Source: HXMU1420-13 sp965601825
GTDB lineage: Bacteria; Bacteroidota; Rhodothermia; Balneolales; Balneolaceae
Direction of reading: 5' to 3'
Assembly (NCBI GenBank): GCA_965601825.1
Contig: OZ271839.1
Coordinates: 3,100,001-3,164,000 of the forward strand
Length of the DNA: 64,000 bases
Below are positions 1-7,760 of the stretch, in pieces. The position numbers and the translations under genes are program-made. Under the pieces are notes generated by a model that ran no database searches, was not told the DNA's origin, and saw only the letters and a program-made list of their open reading frames with translations. How positions within the stretch are numbered: the first letter of the stretch is position 1; every line of letters starts with the position of its first letter.

Positions 1-1
1 A

Positions 2-1135
2 GAATATATAACTGATCAAAATTTTCAGACCTTTACTCCCTTAAGAGTGTATCAATATGGGGATAAGAATACACTAAATGTAATTGGCAAGTTTGATTAC
101 ACACTAGATGGCAGCTTTGCAATCATGTACAATGGATATATTAATTATGGTGCTGACCCAGTAAGCTTTAATGAAGAATTCTTATTACATACGTTTGGTG
201 ATAATTACTCACCGAATGGATTCGTAAGTAATTATGATGATGTTGACTATAATAATGTACAAGAGCAATTTATAAGACTTTATAGTTCTCTAAAAGAGAT
301 TACTTTCCCTGGAACTGAAAGGCCAACCCCGATAACAGTGGATATGGTAAACCGCTTTTCAAAATTTACAAACAGCGTAGATACATTATTCTATACTACT
401 ATAAACTTTTCAGATTCGACAACATACTTTTATAACAGAATCCAAGATCTTGAGTACGGCAAGGATGGTTCACCTTTACTTCTTATAAATGACAAAAAAG
501 TTGTGCGAATTGATGATAATAATCGTAATGAACAACTAGTTAGCTCTCATATTATTAAGGTTGGAAACGATGCTATTTTTGATACTTTGTATAGCTATAA
601 TCCGCTGGAAAAAACCAACAATCAACTCTATTTTTCATCAACTAATGCCGGAATCTTTATTAGGAAACTTGATGAATTCGTGTATTTATTGAATGATGAT
701 GGTTCTCTTACAACATCATACTTAAACCAAAAGCTTGGTTTCACACCTGATCGTTCAAACCTTAAAGGAACATCAGTGATTAGTGATTATGGTGGACATT
801 TTTATGATTTAGAAAAAGATAAACATATAGATTTAACCAAGCTCTTTTATGATACCAACCAAGTTATTTATGGATATCCATCCAACAATGATCTCATCGC
901 TTTAATGCTAAGTGGAACATCTGGTCTGAATACAAACGAAGAAAAGATATTTATTTTCGATGCAATATCAGAGACATTGATAGATTCTATTACCGTCGAC
1001 GACCTCCTACCATTTGATAGTACTGAGACTAACAAAAGTAGTTCAATTACTTTAAAAAACCCTGTTTTTACAAGTGATAATCGGCTAATTTTTATGCAGG
1101 TTTTTACTACATGGGATGAATATTGTAATGATTAA
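2..1135 (+). CDS. Hypothetical protein, 5' end outside the window
   Basis: The frame is open from the first full codon of the window, so the start lies to the left; the GTG at 47 is only an internal codon. At least 377 residues are visible. The sequence is rich in Asn, Asp, Tyr, Ser and Thr with alternating short hydrophobic stretches, which suggests a secreted or surface beta-rich protein (beta-propeller-like lines such as LLLINDKKVVRIDDN), but no family is recognised and the N-terminal signal is not visible. The C-terminus reads FTTWDEYCND, closely resembling the end of the protein at 18125-18535 (FWTTWDAMCS). The stop codon overlaps the ATG of the following broken GNAT gene, so the two are probably co-transcribed. 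No function can be assigned. Confidence 0.75.
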   Translation, partial: EYITDQNFQTFTPLRVYQYGDKNTLNVIGKFDYTLDGSFAIMYNGYINYGADPVSFNEEFLLHTFGDNYSPNGFVSNYDDVDYNNVQEQFIRLYSSLKEITFPGTERPTPITVDMVNRFSKFTNSVDTLFYTTINFSDSTTYFYNRIQDLEYGKDGSPLLLINDKKVVRIDDNNRNEQLVSSHIIKVGNDAIFDTLYSYNPLEKTNNQLYFSSTNAGIFIRKLDEFVYLLNDDGSLTTSYLNQKLGFTPDRSNLKGTSVISDYGGHFYDLEKDKHIDLTKLFYDTNQVIYGYPSNNDLIALMLSGTSGLNTNEEKIFIFDAISETLIDSITVDDLLPFDSTETNKSSSITLKNPVFTSDNRLIFMQVFTTWDEYCND

Positions 1136-1535
1136 ATATCAAATCGAAGAAACACTTGAACCAGATGAGTTCCTCGAAATCTTGAAGAAATCAGGTTTAG
1201 GTGAATGGTGACCTATTGATGATTTCGATCGTATTACTAAAATGGCTGAGAATGCGAACTTAATAATCACAGCTAGAGAAGATGGTAAGCTTGTAGGAGT
1301 TGCACGATCTATTAGTGATTTCGTGTATTGCACCTACTTATCAGATTTAGCTGTTGATTTGGGGTATCAACATCGAGGAATTGGAAAAGAACTTATTAGA
1401 CAAACAAAGTTAGCATCACCTAAAACGAATTTGATCTTACTTTCTGCACCGGCTGCTACTAAATATTATCCAAAAATTGGTATGGAGAAGCATGATCATT
1501 GCTTTCTATTAAAAGACGCCAATAATCTTAAGTAA
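1128..1535 (+). pseudogene. GNAT family N-acetyltransferase interrupted by an in-frame TGA
   Basis: Reading from ATG 1128 gives MIKYQIEETLEPDEFLEILKK and then ...SGLGEW, a TGA at 1209-1211, and PIDDFDRI followed without a frame change by the rest of a GNAT fold. Both sides belong to one small (about 135-residue) acetyltransferase family: the acetyl-CoA-binding signature is seen as DLGYQHRGIGKEL, with a CTYLSDLAV strand just before it. In relatives I recall an Arg at the stop position (ERRP-like), so a single substitution would explain it. The downstream part could restart at ATG 1242 (97 residues) but would lack the N-terminal strand and helix. Either a recent nonsense mutation or a sequencing error. 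GNAT proteins move an acetyl group from acetyl-CoA to an amine; the substrate is unknown here. Confidence 0.75.
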
Positions 1536-1582
1536 GAAAAGACAGATTTCTTACCTTCCATCGAACAAATCCAAAAAGACTG

Positions 1583-2071
1583 ATGATCGATTCACCAATT
1601 GTAGGCGTTGTAATGGGCAGTGATAGCGACTGGTCGACAATGCGCCAAGCCACAGAAATTTTAGCTGAGTTTGGAATACCATTTGAAACAAAAGTAGTTT
1701 CTGCTCACAGAACTCCAGATGATATGGCTGAATATGGAAAATCAGCTAGAGATCGTGGCATTCAAATTATTATTGCTGGTGCAGGTGGAGCTGCACATCT
1801 TCCGGGAATGCTTGCAAGTCATACCACATTGCCAGTAATTGGAGTACCTGTTCAAACTTCAGCACTTGGTGGTGTAGATAGTTTGTATTCAATTGTTCAA
1901 ATGCCCAATGGTATTCCCGTTGCAACAGTAGCTATTGGAAAAGCTCAAAATGCAGGACTTCTTGCAGCTCGAATCTTAGGAACAACTGATTCTGATCTCG
2001 CTTATAAACTTGAAATGTATCACCACCAAATGGCGGAAGAATCAAGGAAGAAAACGGAGAATTTGACTTGA
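1583..2071 (+). CDS. purE: N5-carboxyaminoimidazole ribonucleotide mutase (PurE)
   Basis: This is PurE of de novo purine synthesis, which converts N5-CAIR to CAIR in the cytosol. Hallmarks are the phosphate-binding loop GSDSDW (residues 12-17), the SAHRTP motif with the catalytic His at residue 42, and the AGAGGAAHLPGM loop around residues 66-78. At 162 residues it has the normal bacterial class I length. purK, often the next gene, is not here; instead the stop overlaps by a few bases the TTG start of a small secreted protein at 2068. purB of the same pathway is also in the window at 18.6 kb but is not linked to it. Confidence 0.96.
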   Translation: MIDSPIVGVVMGSDSDWSTMRQATEILAEFGIPFETKVVSAHRTPDDMAEYGKSARDRGIQIIIAGAGGAAHLPGMLASHTTLPVIGVPVQTSALGGVDSLYSIVQMPNGIPVATVAIGKAQNAGLLAARILGTTDSDLAYKLEMYHHQMAEESRKKTENLT

Positions 2072-2556
2072 GTAAACTAGTTTTTGCGTTTTTAATAGTG
2101 ATTTCCTCACAACTCACTCTAAAAGCACAAGATGCAAACCCATTACAACCATTCGAGTATTTGATAGGTGGAAATTGGAATACTGAAACCACAATGCAGA
2201 CATTTGAATGGGGCGTTGGTGAGAAATCTGTGCATTCAGAATTATATTTTATTGCTGAAGGAGATACATCACTAGCAGGAGAAATTACCTGGTTTTGGCA
2301 TCCTGGAAAGCAAAAGATCAAAGGATATGGGCATCTGTTAAGCAATCAATTGATATTTTTTGATTATAGCACCGAGTTCACAGAACCAAGGAAAATGACC
2401 AATGTTATACTAGGCTATAATCATCAGATTGATGAAGTCCCGATTTATGAATCACTTGAGTTCATAGATACTAATCAGTATAGATGGACGATGTACGAAA
2501 AGGTTTTGGATGAATTAAAACCTCAAATAAGCATCGTTTTTAAACGTAAAAACTGA
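2068..2556 (+). CDS. Small secreted hypothetical protein
   Basis: 162 residues beginning at TTG 2068, which overlaps the purE TGA (TTGA). The N-terminus (KLVFAFLIVISSQLTLKAQ) is a signal peptide with an AQ/D cleavage site of the kind common in Bacteroidota, so the product is exported. The mature part contains FEYLIGGNWNTE, which resembles the start of DUF1579-like or heme/lipid-binding beta-barrel domains (a FxxLxGxW line followed by alternating strands), but I cannot assign the family firmly. Translationally coupled to purE; a metabolic link is not implied. Confidence 0.75.
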   Translation: MSKLVFAFLIVISSQLTLKAQDANPLQPFEYLIGGNWNTETTMQTFEWGVGEKSVHSELYFIAEGDTSLAGEITWFWHPGKQKIKGYGHLLSNQLIFFDYSTEFTEPRKMTNVILGYNHQIDEVPIYESLEFIDTNQYRWTMYEKVLDELKPQISIVFKRKN

Positions 2557-2574
2557 TTCTTAGCCCATTATTAA

Positions 2575-2605
2575 TTTGTGAAGTGGACAAATAAGCGTAC
2601 TTTTG
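2575..2605 (+). promoter_or_regulatory. Bacteroidota-type promoter of the RRM gene
   Basis: TTTG at 2575-2578, exactly 19 bases, then TACTTTTG at 2598-2605. This is an exact fit to the Bacteroidota sigma-ABfr consensus TTTG-N19-TAnnTTTG. Transcription would begin near 2612, leaving a leader of about 90 bases before the ATG at 2702, long enough for post-transcriptional control of an RNA-binding protein. Confidence 0.75.
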
Positions 2606-2701
2606 TTCCGGATATAATATTAAGCTGAACTCCATGTCTTAGTAGTGGCCTGTTGCTACGTTTCTTATTCGATCCATTCCTAGTAACTTAATTTTTTAAA
2701 T

Positions 2702-3013
2702 ATGAACATTTATGTAGGGAACTTAAGCTATGGAGTTTCCGACGACAATTTACGCGAAGTTTTTGAAGCTTTTGGAACTGTAAGCTCCGCGAAAGTAATT
2801 ACTGACAAGTATTCTGGCCGATCTAAAGGATTTGGATTCGTTGAGATGGATAATGATGCTGAGGCTAATGCTGCTATCGAGCAATTAGATGGAGCTGAAA
2901 TTGATGGACGATCTGTTAAAGTAAATGAAGCTCGACCAAAAGAAGATAACCGCGGTGGTGGCGGTTACAGAGGTGGTGGAAATCGTGGCGGTGGCGGAGG
3001 TTACCGCAGATAA
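2702..3013 (+). CDS. Glycine-rich RRM-type RNA-binding protein
   Basis: A single RNA recognition motif (residues 1-80) with RNP2 IYVGNL at 3-8 and RNP1 KGFGFVEM at about 42-49, followed by a basic Gly/Arg tail (RGGGGYRGGGNRGGGGGYRR). It binds single-stranded RNA through the aromatic residues of the RNP motifs. Such small cytosolic proteins are widespread in Bacteroidota and cyanobacteria, where many respond to cold or stress. It is a single-gene unit with its own promoter at 2575-2605 and a strong terminator at 3031-3060. The RNA targets cannot be told from the sequence. Confidence 0.95.
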   Translation: MNIYVGNLSYGVSDDNLREVFEAFGTVSSAKVITDKYSGRSKGFGFVEMDNDAEANAAIEQLDGAEIDGRSVKVNEARPKEDNRGGGGYRGGGNRGGGGGYRR

Positions 3014-3030
3014 ACCCACAATTATTTTGA

Positions 3031-3060
3031 AAGCCTTTTCATTTGAAAAGGCTTTTTTTT
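3031..3060 (+). terminator. Intrinsic terminator of the RRM gene
   Basis: AAGCCTTTTC, loop ATTT, GAAAAGGCTT, then a run of T. A 10-bp perfect stem ending in a U-tract, 17 bases after the stop codon. Confidence 0.92.
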
Positions 3061-3140
3061 GTTCATCATTTTTTTGAGTAACCTTTCTCAGTTCTTTCAG
3101 TAATAGGGCTAACTATTTATCACCAAATCGGAGCATAACA

Positions 3141-3461
3141 ATGGTAATGAGTACAACAAATTCTTTAGAAGGCAAACAAATAAACAAATATCTGGGTATT
3201 GTTACAGGCGAGGCAATATTAGGCGCAAACATTTTCAAAGACATCTTTGCAGGCATCAGAGATATCGTTGGGGGTAGATCAGCGTCTTATGAGCGTGAAC
3301 TACAGGAAGCTCGCCGAATTGCATTTACAGAGCTGGAAGAAAAAGCACGACGTGTCGGTGCTAATGCTATAATTGGTATTGATATCGATTATGAAACTAT
3401 AGGAGCAAATGGTAGCATGCTGATGGTTTCAGTTAGCGGTACTGCTGTTTCAGCAGAATAA
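3141..3461 (+). CDS. UPF0145 (YbjQ-like) family protein
   Basis: 106 residues matching the YbjQ/UPF0145 (DUF74) family of small soluble beta-alpha proteins: the opening TTNSLEGKQINKYLGIVTGE, the central helix ARRIAFTELEEKARRVGANAIIGI and the closing strands IDYETIG...MLMVSVSGTAV. The family forms pentamers in known structures and has been called heavy-metal-binding, but its biochemical role is not established. GGAG at 3130-3133 sits 7 bases before ATG 3141, supporting this start over the ATG at 3147. It is a stand-alone gene converging on the minus-strand gene at 3509. Confidence 0.9.
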   Translation: MVMSTTNSLEGKQINKYLGIVTGEAILGANIFKDIFAGIRDIVGGRSASYERELQEARRIAFTELEEKARRVGANAIIGIDIDYETIGANGSMLMVSVSGTAVSAE

Positions 3462-3471
3462 ATTCAAAAAA

Positions 3472-3501
3472 AATCCCGCACACTTTCTAATGTGCGGGAT
3501 T
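3472..3501 (-). terminator. Hairpin terminator between convergent genes
   Basis: A perfect 11-bp stem, AATCCCGCACA (3472-3482) with TGTGCGGGATT (3491-3501) and an 8-base loop. On the minus strand it is followed by TTTTTTGAATT, so it terminates the gene at 3509-4084. On the plus strand it lacks a U-tract but may still stop the UPF0145 transcript. Confidence 0.88.
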
Positions 3502-3508
3502 ACTCCTC

Positions 3509-4084
3509 TTATCTCCCTCTTCTCGGGTTGGTTCTCTCTATTCTATCTTCAAGTAGTTCCTCTCTCATAGATTCTGCAAATCGATACATAATTCTTCTGT
3601 GTTCATTTTCATTAATTATGTTTCTTCTTCTATTTGTAAGTCTTAGTTCACTAAATCTGTAGAATAATCTCTCTTGCTTTTCCAACTGATGAACTAACTG
3701 AGAATATTCATTTACAACTCGCACTCCTCTTTGTCTGGCTCCATTGTTTCTAGATTGCAGTCTTAAGCTTCCGTTATTGTTTGATCGTTTTGAATATCCA
3801 TTGTTGTTGTTGAAGGAATTAAACCGACGCAATGCCCTTCTCGTTTGTTGGATTTCCCTTTCCATATCTCTCTCAATTTGGCGTTTAGCATATCGAGCTT
3901 CTCTCAAATTATTCGTCATCATAGCATAAGAAAAATGCTCCAGTTCGTATTCGAAGTCTCTTAACTCTTGTCGATTTATTCTAAAATCTTCGCGATTGTA
4001 ATTTGAATAGTTTGCATAGTATTGTGCTGAAATCCCTGTTGTACTAAGCGCCATAAATAGAAATAATAATTTTATCCGTTTCAT
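3509..4084 (-). CDS. Secreted basic, helical hypothetical protein
   Basis: 191 residues with an N-terminal signal peptide (KLLFLFMALSTTGISAQ). The mature protein is very rich in Arg, Asn and Glu with amphipathic helical stretches (for example ELRDFEYELEHFSYAMM and AKRQIERDMEREIQQTRRAL) and an Asn-rich linker around residues 92-110, then a second helical block ending in NPRRGR. It is probably periplasmic. No family is recognised. It ends in a strong terminator and stands apart from the MacB permease upstream by about 105 bp. Confidence 0.75.
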   Translation of the reverse strand: MKRIKLLFLFMALSTTGISAQYYANYSNYNREDFRINRQELRDFEYELEHFSYAMMTNNLREARYAKRQIERDMEREIQQTRRALRRFNSFNNNNGYSKRSNNNGSLRLQSRNNGARQRGVRVVNEYSQLVHQLEKQERLFYRFSELRLTNRRRNIINENEHRRIMYRFAESMREELLEDRIERTNPRRGR

Positions 4085-4189
4085 GATATCTCCTTATTTG
4101 GATCATTCTCTTATCATTAAAACGAATACTTATTGAACTCGTTACTCACATCTTAATGCGAGTCTATGATTTTAGTGTAACCCTGATTT

Positions 4190-5401
4190 CTATTCGTAAC
4201 GAATAGCATCAATTGGATCAAGCTGAGCAGCTTTCCAGGCCGGATATGTTCCAAAAATAAATCCAATCAGAACTGCTATAAATAAGATGATTAAAACGGT
4301 GCCCGAACTAATTGCGGCAGAAAATTGAGCGTCAACAATACTATTCACGATTGGCACAAATAAGAAAATTCCCAGGATTCCTATTACCCAGCCTAACACT
4401 GCCCCAGCAATAGATATGGTAACTGATTCTGCCATAAACTGAAAAATGATATCCTTTTTCTTTGCCCCGGTTGCCTTCCGTATTCCGATCTCACGTGTTC
4501 TTTCAGTAACAGATATCAATAGCACATTCATAACTCCAATTCCGCCTACTAATACTGAAATTCCGGTAATTGCTCCCATTATTAGCTTAAATAATTTGAT
4601 GCCTTGTGTAAACTGTTCAATCCTCGCTTCATTTGATGCCAGTGTAAAAAGCTCACTTCCACTATCAAACTCACTATCTAACCAATTTTTAATCTCTTCT
4701 TCGACTAATGGAATTGTCTCTGCTTGATTAACCTTCATTATTATGGCAGGATACCCCTCTTTTAAGTCTTGTAAGGCCGAAATTGGTACATAAATCATTG
4801 GGAATTCTCCTCCTGAAGTTTCCTGAATCCCAACAATCTGAAATGATTGATTATATAGAGAGAATTCAATTCCAATTAACTCAGAGGGGACATCAGAAAT
4901 TTTCCCTGCCAGATATGAATTTATAACAGCGCTATAAGTTTTTGAATCAACATCAGTTCTGGTAAAGTATTGACCATATAATGTTGAGTCATTTTCTAGT
5001 TTGGTTCTATTTTCAGTTCCACCTCGCAAATAGACAGCGTAAACCGAGTCACCAATAGTAATCTCAGCCGTTTCTCTCTGAATGATTTCAACTAATGCCT
5101 GATCTCTGAATTTATCTTCTAAATAACGGGCTTCATCAAGACTTAGAACTTCACGATTTTCGATTGGAACTCTGATCCCATCCACAATTTTTGTTGAATT
5201 AGAAGAGATGTTTAAAATATTCAGTGAAGTAGTACTTGCCAGTTGTTCTCTACCTGTTTTTTCAAGCCCATCACCTAATGCTAAAATACCTACTAATGCA
5301 GCAACGCCAATTACTATACCTAGCGTTGAAAGAAATGTGTGGAGAGGATTCGATCTAATATTTTGTAGTGCTAATTGGATCGATTTAAATAAATATAGCA
5401 T
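4190..5401 (-). CDS. MacB/FtsX-type ABC transporter permease
   Basis: 403 residues with the standard layout of macrolide-exporter-type permeases: an N-terminal membrane segment after SIQLALQNIRSNPLHTFLS (about residues 20-45), a long periplasmic MacB_PCD domain (about 46-270), then three C-terminal membrane segments containing TERTREIGIRKATGAKKKDI, the coupling region that contacts the ATPase. It would work with an ATPase and a membrane-fusion protein to expel or move a substrate across the inner membrane. Neither partner is adjacent in this window. The substrate is unknown. Confidence 0.92.
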   Translation of the reverse strand: MLYLFKSIQLALQNIRSNPLHTFLSTLGIVIGVAALVGILALGDGLEKTGREQLASTTSLNILNISSNSTKIVDGIRVPIENREVLSLDEARYLEDKFRDQALVEIIQRETAEITIGDSVYAVYLRGGTENRTKLENDSTLYGQYFTRTDVDSKTYSAVINSYLAGKISDVPSELIGIEFSLYNQSFQIVGIQETSGGEFPMIYVPISALQDLKEGYPAIIMKVNQAETIPLVEEEIKNWLDSEFDSGSELFTLASNEARIEQFTQGIKLFKLIMGAITGISVLVGGIGVMNVLLISVTERTREIGIRKATGAKKKDIIFQFMAESVTISIAGAVLGWVIGILGIFLFVPIVNSIVDAQFSAAISSGTVLIILFIAVLIGFIFGTYPAWKAAQLDPIDAIRYE

Positions 5402-5450
5402 GCCCGAATTTTTGGAAATCGAGTACGCTACACATCCTGATGAGTTTCAG

Positions 5451-5897
5451 CTATTTGATATGAATTTTGTGCTGAACTGTTGCTGAATTGAATTCAAAAA
5501 AAGAATCCTTCCAGGAAGCGGGGCCAAATCGTCCTCTTGCATTATTTGAAAATCCATATCGCTCTTTTGGGATTCCAAGCAAGTTTGTATCGAGTTTTCC
5601 ATTGGTGTTTTTATCATGGTAAACAGCAATGGCATACTCTCCGAAAGGTAGCTCATCCACTTTCCAAACTACAATAGTACTGTCAACCGGGATAACGACA
5701 GTATAAACCGGTTCTTTAGTATAGGTTTCTTGAGAGTTAAACATCGCAATTCTAAGTTCACCTTCAACTTTTCCTAAGCCTTCAACCTGTAATACAAATT
5801 GTGCAGTATTTTCAGTGATGTAATCAGGACTTTCCTGAGCTTTTAAAGAAGTGAATGCACTAAATAACAGCATTGTGCAGATCAATCTAAAAATCAT
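5451..5897 (-). CDS. DUF2141 domain-containing secreted protein
   Basis: 148 residues: a signal peptide (LICTMLLFSAFTSLKAQ) and one DUF2141 domain, recognised by LRIAMFNSQETY, the line LPFGEYAIAVYHDKNTNGKLDTNLLGIPKE and the closing YGFSNNARGRFGPASWKD. The HDxNxNGKLD line looks like a metal-binding turn. The family is periplasmic or outer-membrane-associated in Bacteroidota and Proteobacteria with no known activity. It is transcribed in the same direction as the permease 49 bp downstream. Confidence 0.93.
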   Translation of the reverse strand: MIFRLICTMLLFSAFTSLKAQESPDYITENTAQFVLQVEGLGKVEGELRIAMFNSQETYTKEPVYTVVIPVDSTIVVWKVDELPFGEYAIAVYHDKNTNGKLDTNLLGIPKERYGFSNNARGRFGPASWKDSFFEFNSATVQHKIHIK

Positions 5898-5990
5898 AAA
5901 ATCGAACAGTATTCTTTAGTAATTGAAAGTTGAAAATGATCTTCGGTGGATTCAACATCAAATTTTCTCAAATCATTCTGCGAGAATGAA

Positions 5991-6329
5991 TTATCCAAGT
6001 TTTTCACCGTTTTGAATAGTTTTATCAGGTACCGCCAAAATAACATTCCCGTTTTCATCATAAAATCCGGTTATCAAACATTGTGACATAAAAGGTCCTA
6101 TTTGTTTGGCCGGAAAATTGACAACACCTATTACTTGTTTTCCTATTAATTGTTCCACTGAATAATGGTGAGTTATTTGTGCCGAAGATTTTAGTATCCC
6201 AATTTGTTTACCGAAATCAATACTTAGTTTATAAGCAGGTTTAAGAGCTTCTGGGAAATTATCAGCTTCTACTATAGTACCGACTCTCAGTTCTATTTGC
6301 TCAAATTCTTGCCAGGTAATTTCTTTCAT
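5991..6329 (-). CDS. csaA: CsaA-like tRNA-binding domain protein
   Basis: 112 residues from MKEITWQEFEQIELRVGTIV. This is a stand-alone tRNA-binding OB fold (as in the MetRS C-terminus and CsaA): ELRVGTIVEADNFPEALKPAYKL, the strand GILKSSAQITHHY, and the loop GVVNFPAKQIGPFMSQCLITGF. B. subtilis CsaA has been described as a chaperone with tRNA-binding activity. I chose ATG 6329, not the upstream ATG at 6353, because 6353 lies inside the terminator hairpin of the preceding gene and the family begins at MKEITW-like sequences. The gene appears to be a separate unit. Confidence 0.9.
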   Translation of the reverse strand: MKEITWQEFEQIELRVGTIVEADNFPEALKPAYKLSIDFGKQIGILKSSAQITHHYSVEQLIGKQVIGVVNFPAKQIGPFMSQCLITGFYDENGNVILAVPDKTIQNGEKLG

Positions 6330-6337
6330 ACCTGAAA

Positions 6338-6362
6338 ATAAAAAAGCCCTCAAAAAGAGGGC
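6338..6362 (-). terminator. Terminator of the 6369-7625 gene
   Basis: On the minus strand: GCCCTC, loop of 5, GAGGGC, then TTTTTATTTT. It lies directly after the stop codon at 6369 and before the csaA start at 6329. Confidence 0.88.
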
Positions 6363-6368
6363 AAGTAT

Positions 6369-7625
6369 TTATTTAATTAGCATCATTGACTTTGTTTGAA
6401 CCTGATCTTCATACCTAAGTTGATAGTAGTAAATTCCACTTGATAAACTACTTGCATTAAAAGTCACCGTATGAGTTCCGGCTGATAAAATTGTATTTGA
6501 AAGTGTTGCTACCTCTTTCCCAAGCATATTGAATACCTTTAGTTCAACTAAAGAACTGTTAGGCAGCTCAAAGGTAATTTTCGTCGTCGGATTGAAAGGA
6601 TTTGGGTAGTTCTGATTTAATTGAATCTTATAATCATTAGACTCTAATTCATTGCTTACTGTTGGTTCATAATTAAACCGCAAGCGTTCGTTATAAAATA
6701 TATTGTTGCCCTCTTCTGAATAATGAGTCAACTCATTGATTCTGTCTTCATTATTATAACCAATCGATAGAATTTCTTCTGTGATCCAATTTCCGGATTC
6801 GTAATAGTCGGTCTGTAGTTTAGTTTTGATACCACCTTCTTCTATAAAATATGTTCTGGAATAAGGTGTATAAAACCCATCACTGAAATAATATTCGTCG
6901 TTTACTCCTTCTATTAAGAATAGATCGTCTGAGTATACTGCTGATAAGTCTCCCAGACTCATGTCATAATAGGTATATCGATCTATAAAATCGTCAAAGT
7001 GATAATACTCTATATAATTTCCATCACGCTGTACTGCAAAGTTATTATTTGAGTTAAACTCTGCGCCGTCCGAGAAATATGTAAGTTCGAAACGCAAAGA
7101 ATCGGATGTAATTTCAAAAAACCTGACTTCAGTTATGAAACTAGATTCTTCCTCGATTTCCTCACTAAATAGTGAATCGAGTCTACCGTTTTCGTTGTAA
7201 TAAAATCTATACTGTGTATAAATTTGATCGGCATAATCAGTATAAATTTCCAATGCCTGACCATTATCATTCAAAGTTATTTCAGTAAAATAATTGAACG
7301 TCCAATCCTCAGAATTAAACTTATTATAGTATTCAATCAGTATTGATTTCCGATCATTTAGATAGGTGTATTCACCTTTCTGAAATTCCGACCAACTATT
7401 GATGTAAGTATCAATAAAAACTTCAGAAATTCCTTTATCAATATTGTTATCAGTGTTTGATTTCATCTTCTGAACACCAATAAATGGATTCACTCTGATA
7501 TCCCTAAAAATATCTTTGAGCGTTAGATGATCAGCTTTTTTAACTCTGCTGCTTTCCTGTGCACTAACGGTGATAAGACTTGTTGATATAATGATTATAC
7601 CTAAGAATGTGATTCGCTTTCTCAT
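6369..7625 (-). CDS. Secreted protein with T9SS-type C-terminal sorting domain
   Basis: 418 residues. Residues 1-22 form a signal peptide (ITFLGIIIISTSLITVSAQ). The middle (about 60-330) is a run of Tyr/Asp/Glu-rich short repeats such as YYNENGRLDSLF and YYESGNWITEEI, resembling the repeating beta-hairpins of cell-surface proteins with a YD-like rhythm. Residues from about 337 hold the Por secretion sorting domain: QNYPNPFNPTTKITFELP, VFNMLGKEVATL, SAGTHTVTFNASSLSSGIYYY and the basic end MMLIK. It should be exported by Sec, then across the outer membrane by T9SS. The function of the mature body is unknown. Confidence 0.88.
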   Translation of the reverse strand: MRKRITFLGIIIISTSLITVSAQESSRVKKADHLTLKDIFRDIRVNPFIGVQKMKSNTDNNIDKGISEVFIDTYINSWSEFQKGEYTYLNDRKSILIEYYNKFNSEDWTFNYFTEITLNDNGQALEIYTDYADQIYTQYRFYYNENGRLDSLFSEEIEEESSFITEVRFFEITSDSLRFELTYFSDGAEFNSNNNFAVQRDGNYIEYYHFDDFIDRYTYYDMSLGDLSAVYSDDLFLIEGVNDEYYFSDGFYTPYSRTYFIEEGGIKTKLQTDYYESGNWITEEILSIGYNNEDRINELTHYSEEGNNIFYNERLRFNYEPTVSNELESNDYKIQLNQNYPNPFNPTTKITFELPNSSLVELKVFNMLGKEVATLSNTILSAGTHTVTFNASSLSSGIYYYQLRYEDQVQTKSMMLIK

Positions 7626-7699
7626 GTTTCCCCTTCTTTTTACCCAGATTATAAAATGTAATTATTCTATAACTACACATTTTTGGGATTTAGTATGTA

Positions 7700-7734
7700 C
7701 AAAAAAACCTGCTCTCATTTCTGAAAGCAGGTTT
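7700..7734 (-). terminator. Terminator of glnA
   Basis: Minus strand: AAACCTGCT, a 12-base loop, AGCAGGTTT, then TTTTTTG. A 9-bp stem (7705-7713 with 7726-7734) about 27 bases past the glnA stop. Confidence 0.85.
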
Positions 7735-7760
7735 AATACTTGGATGAGTAAACGAAATTC

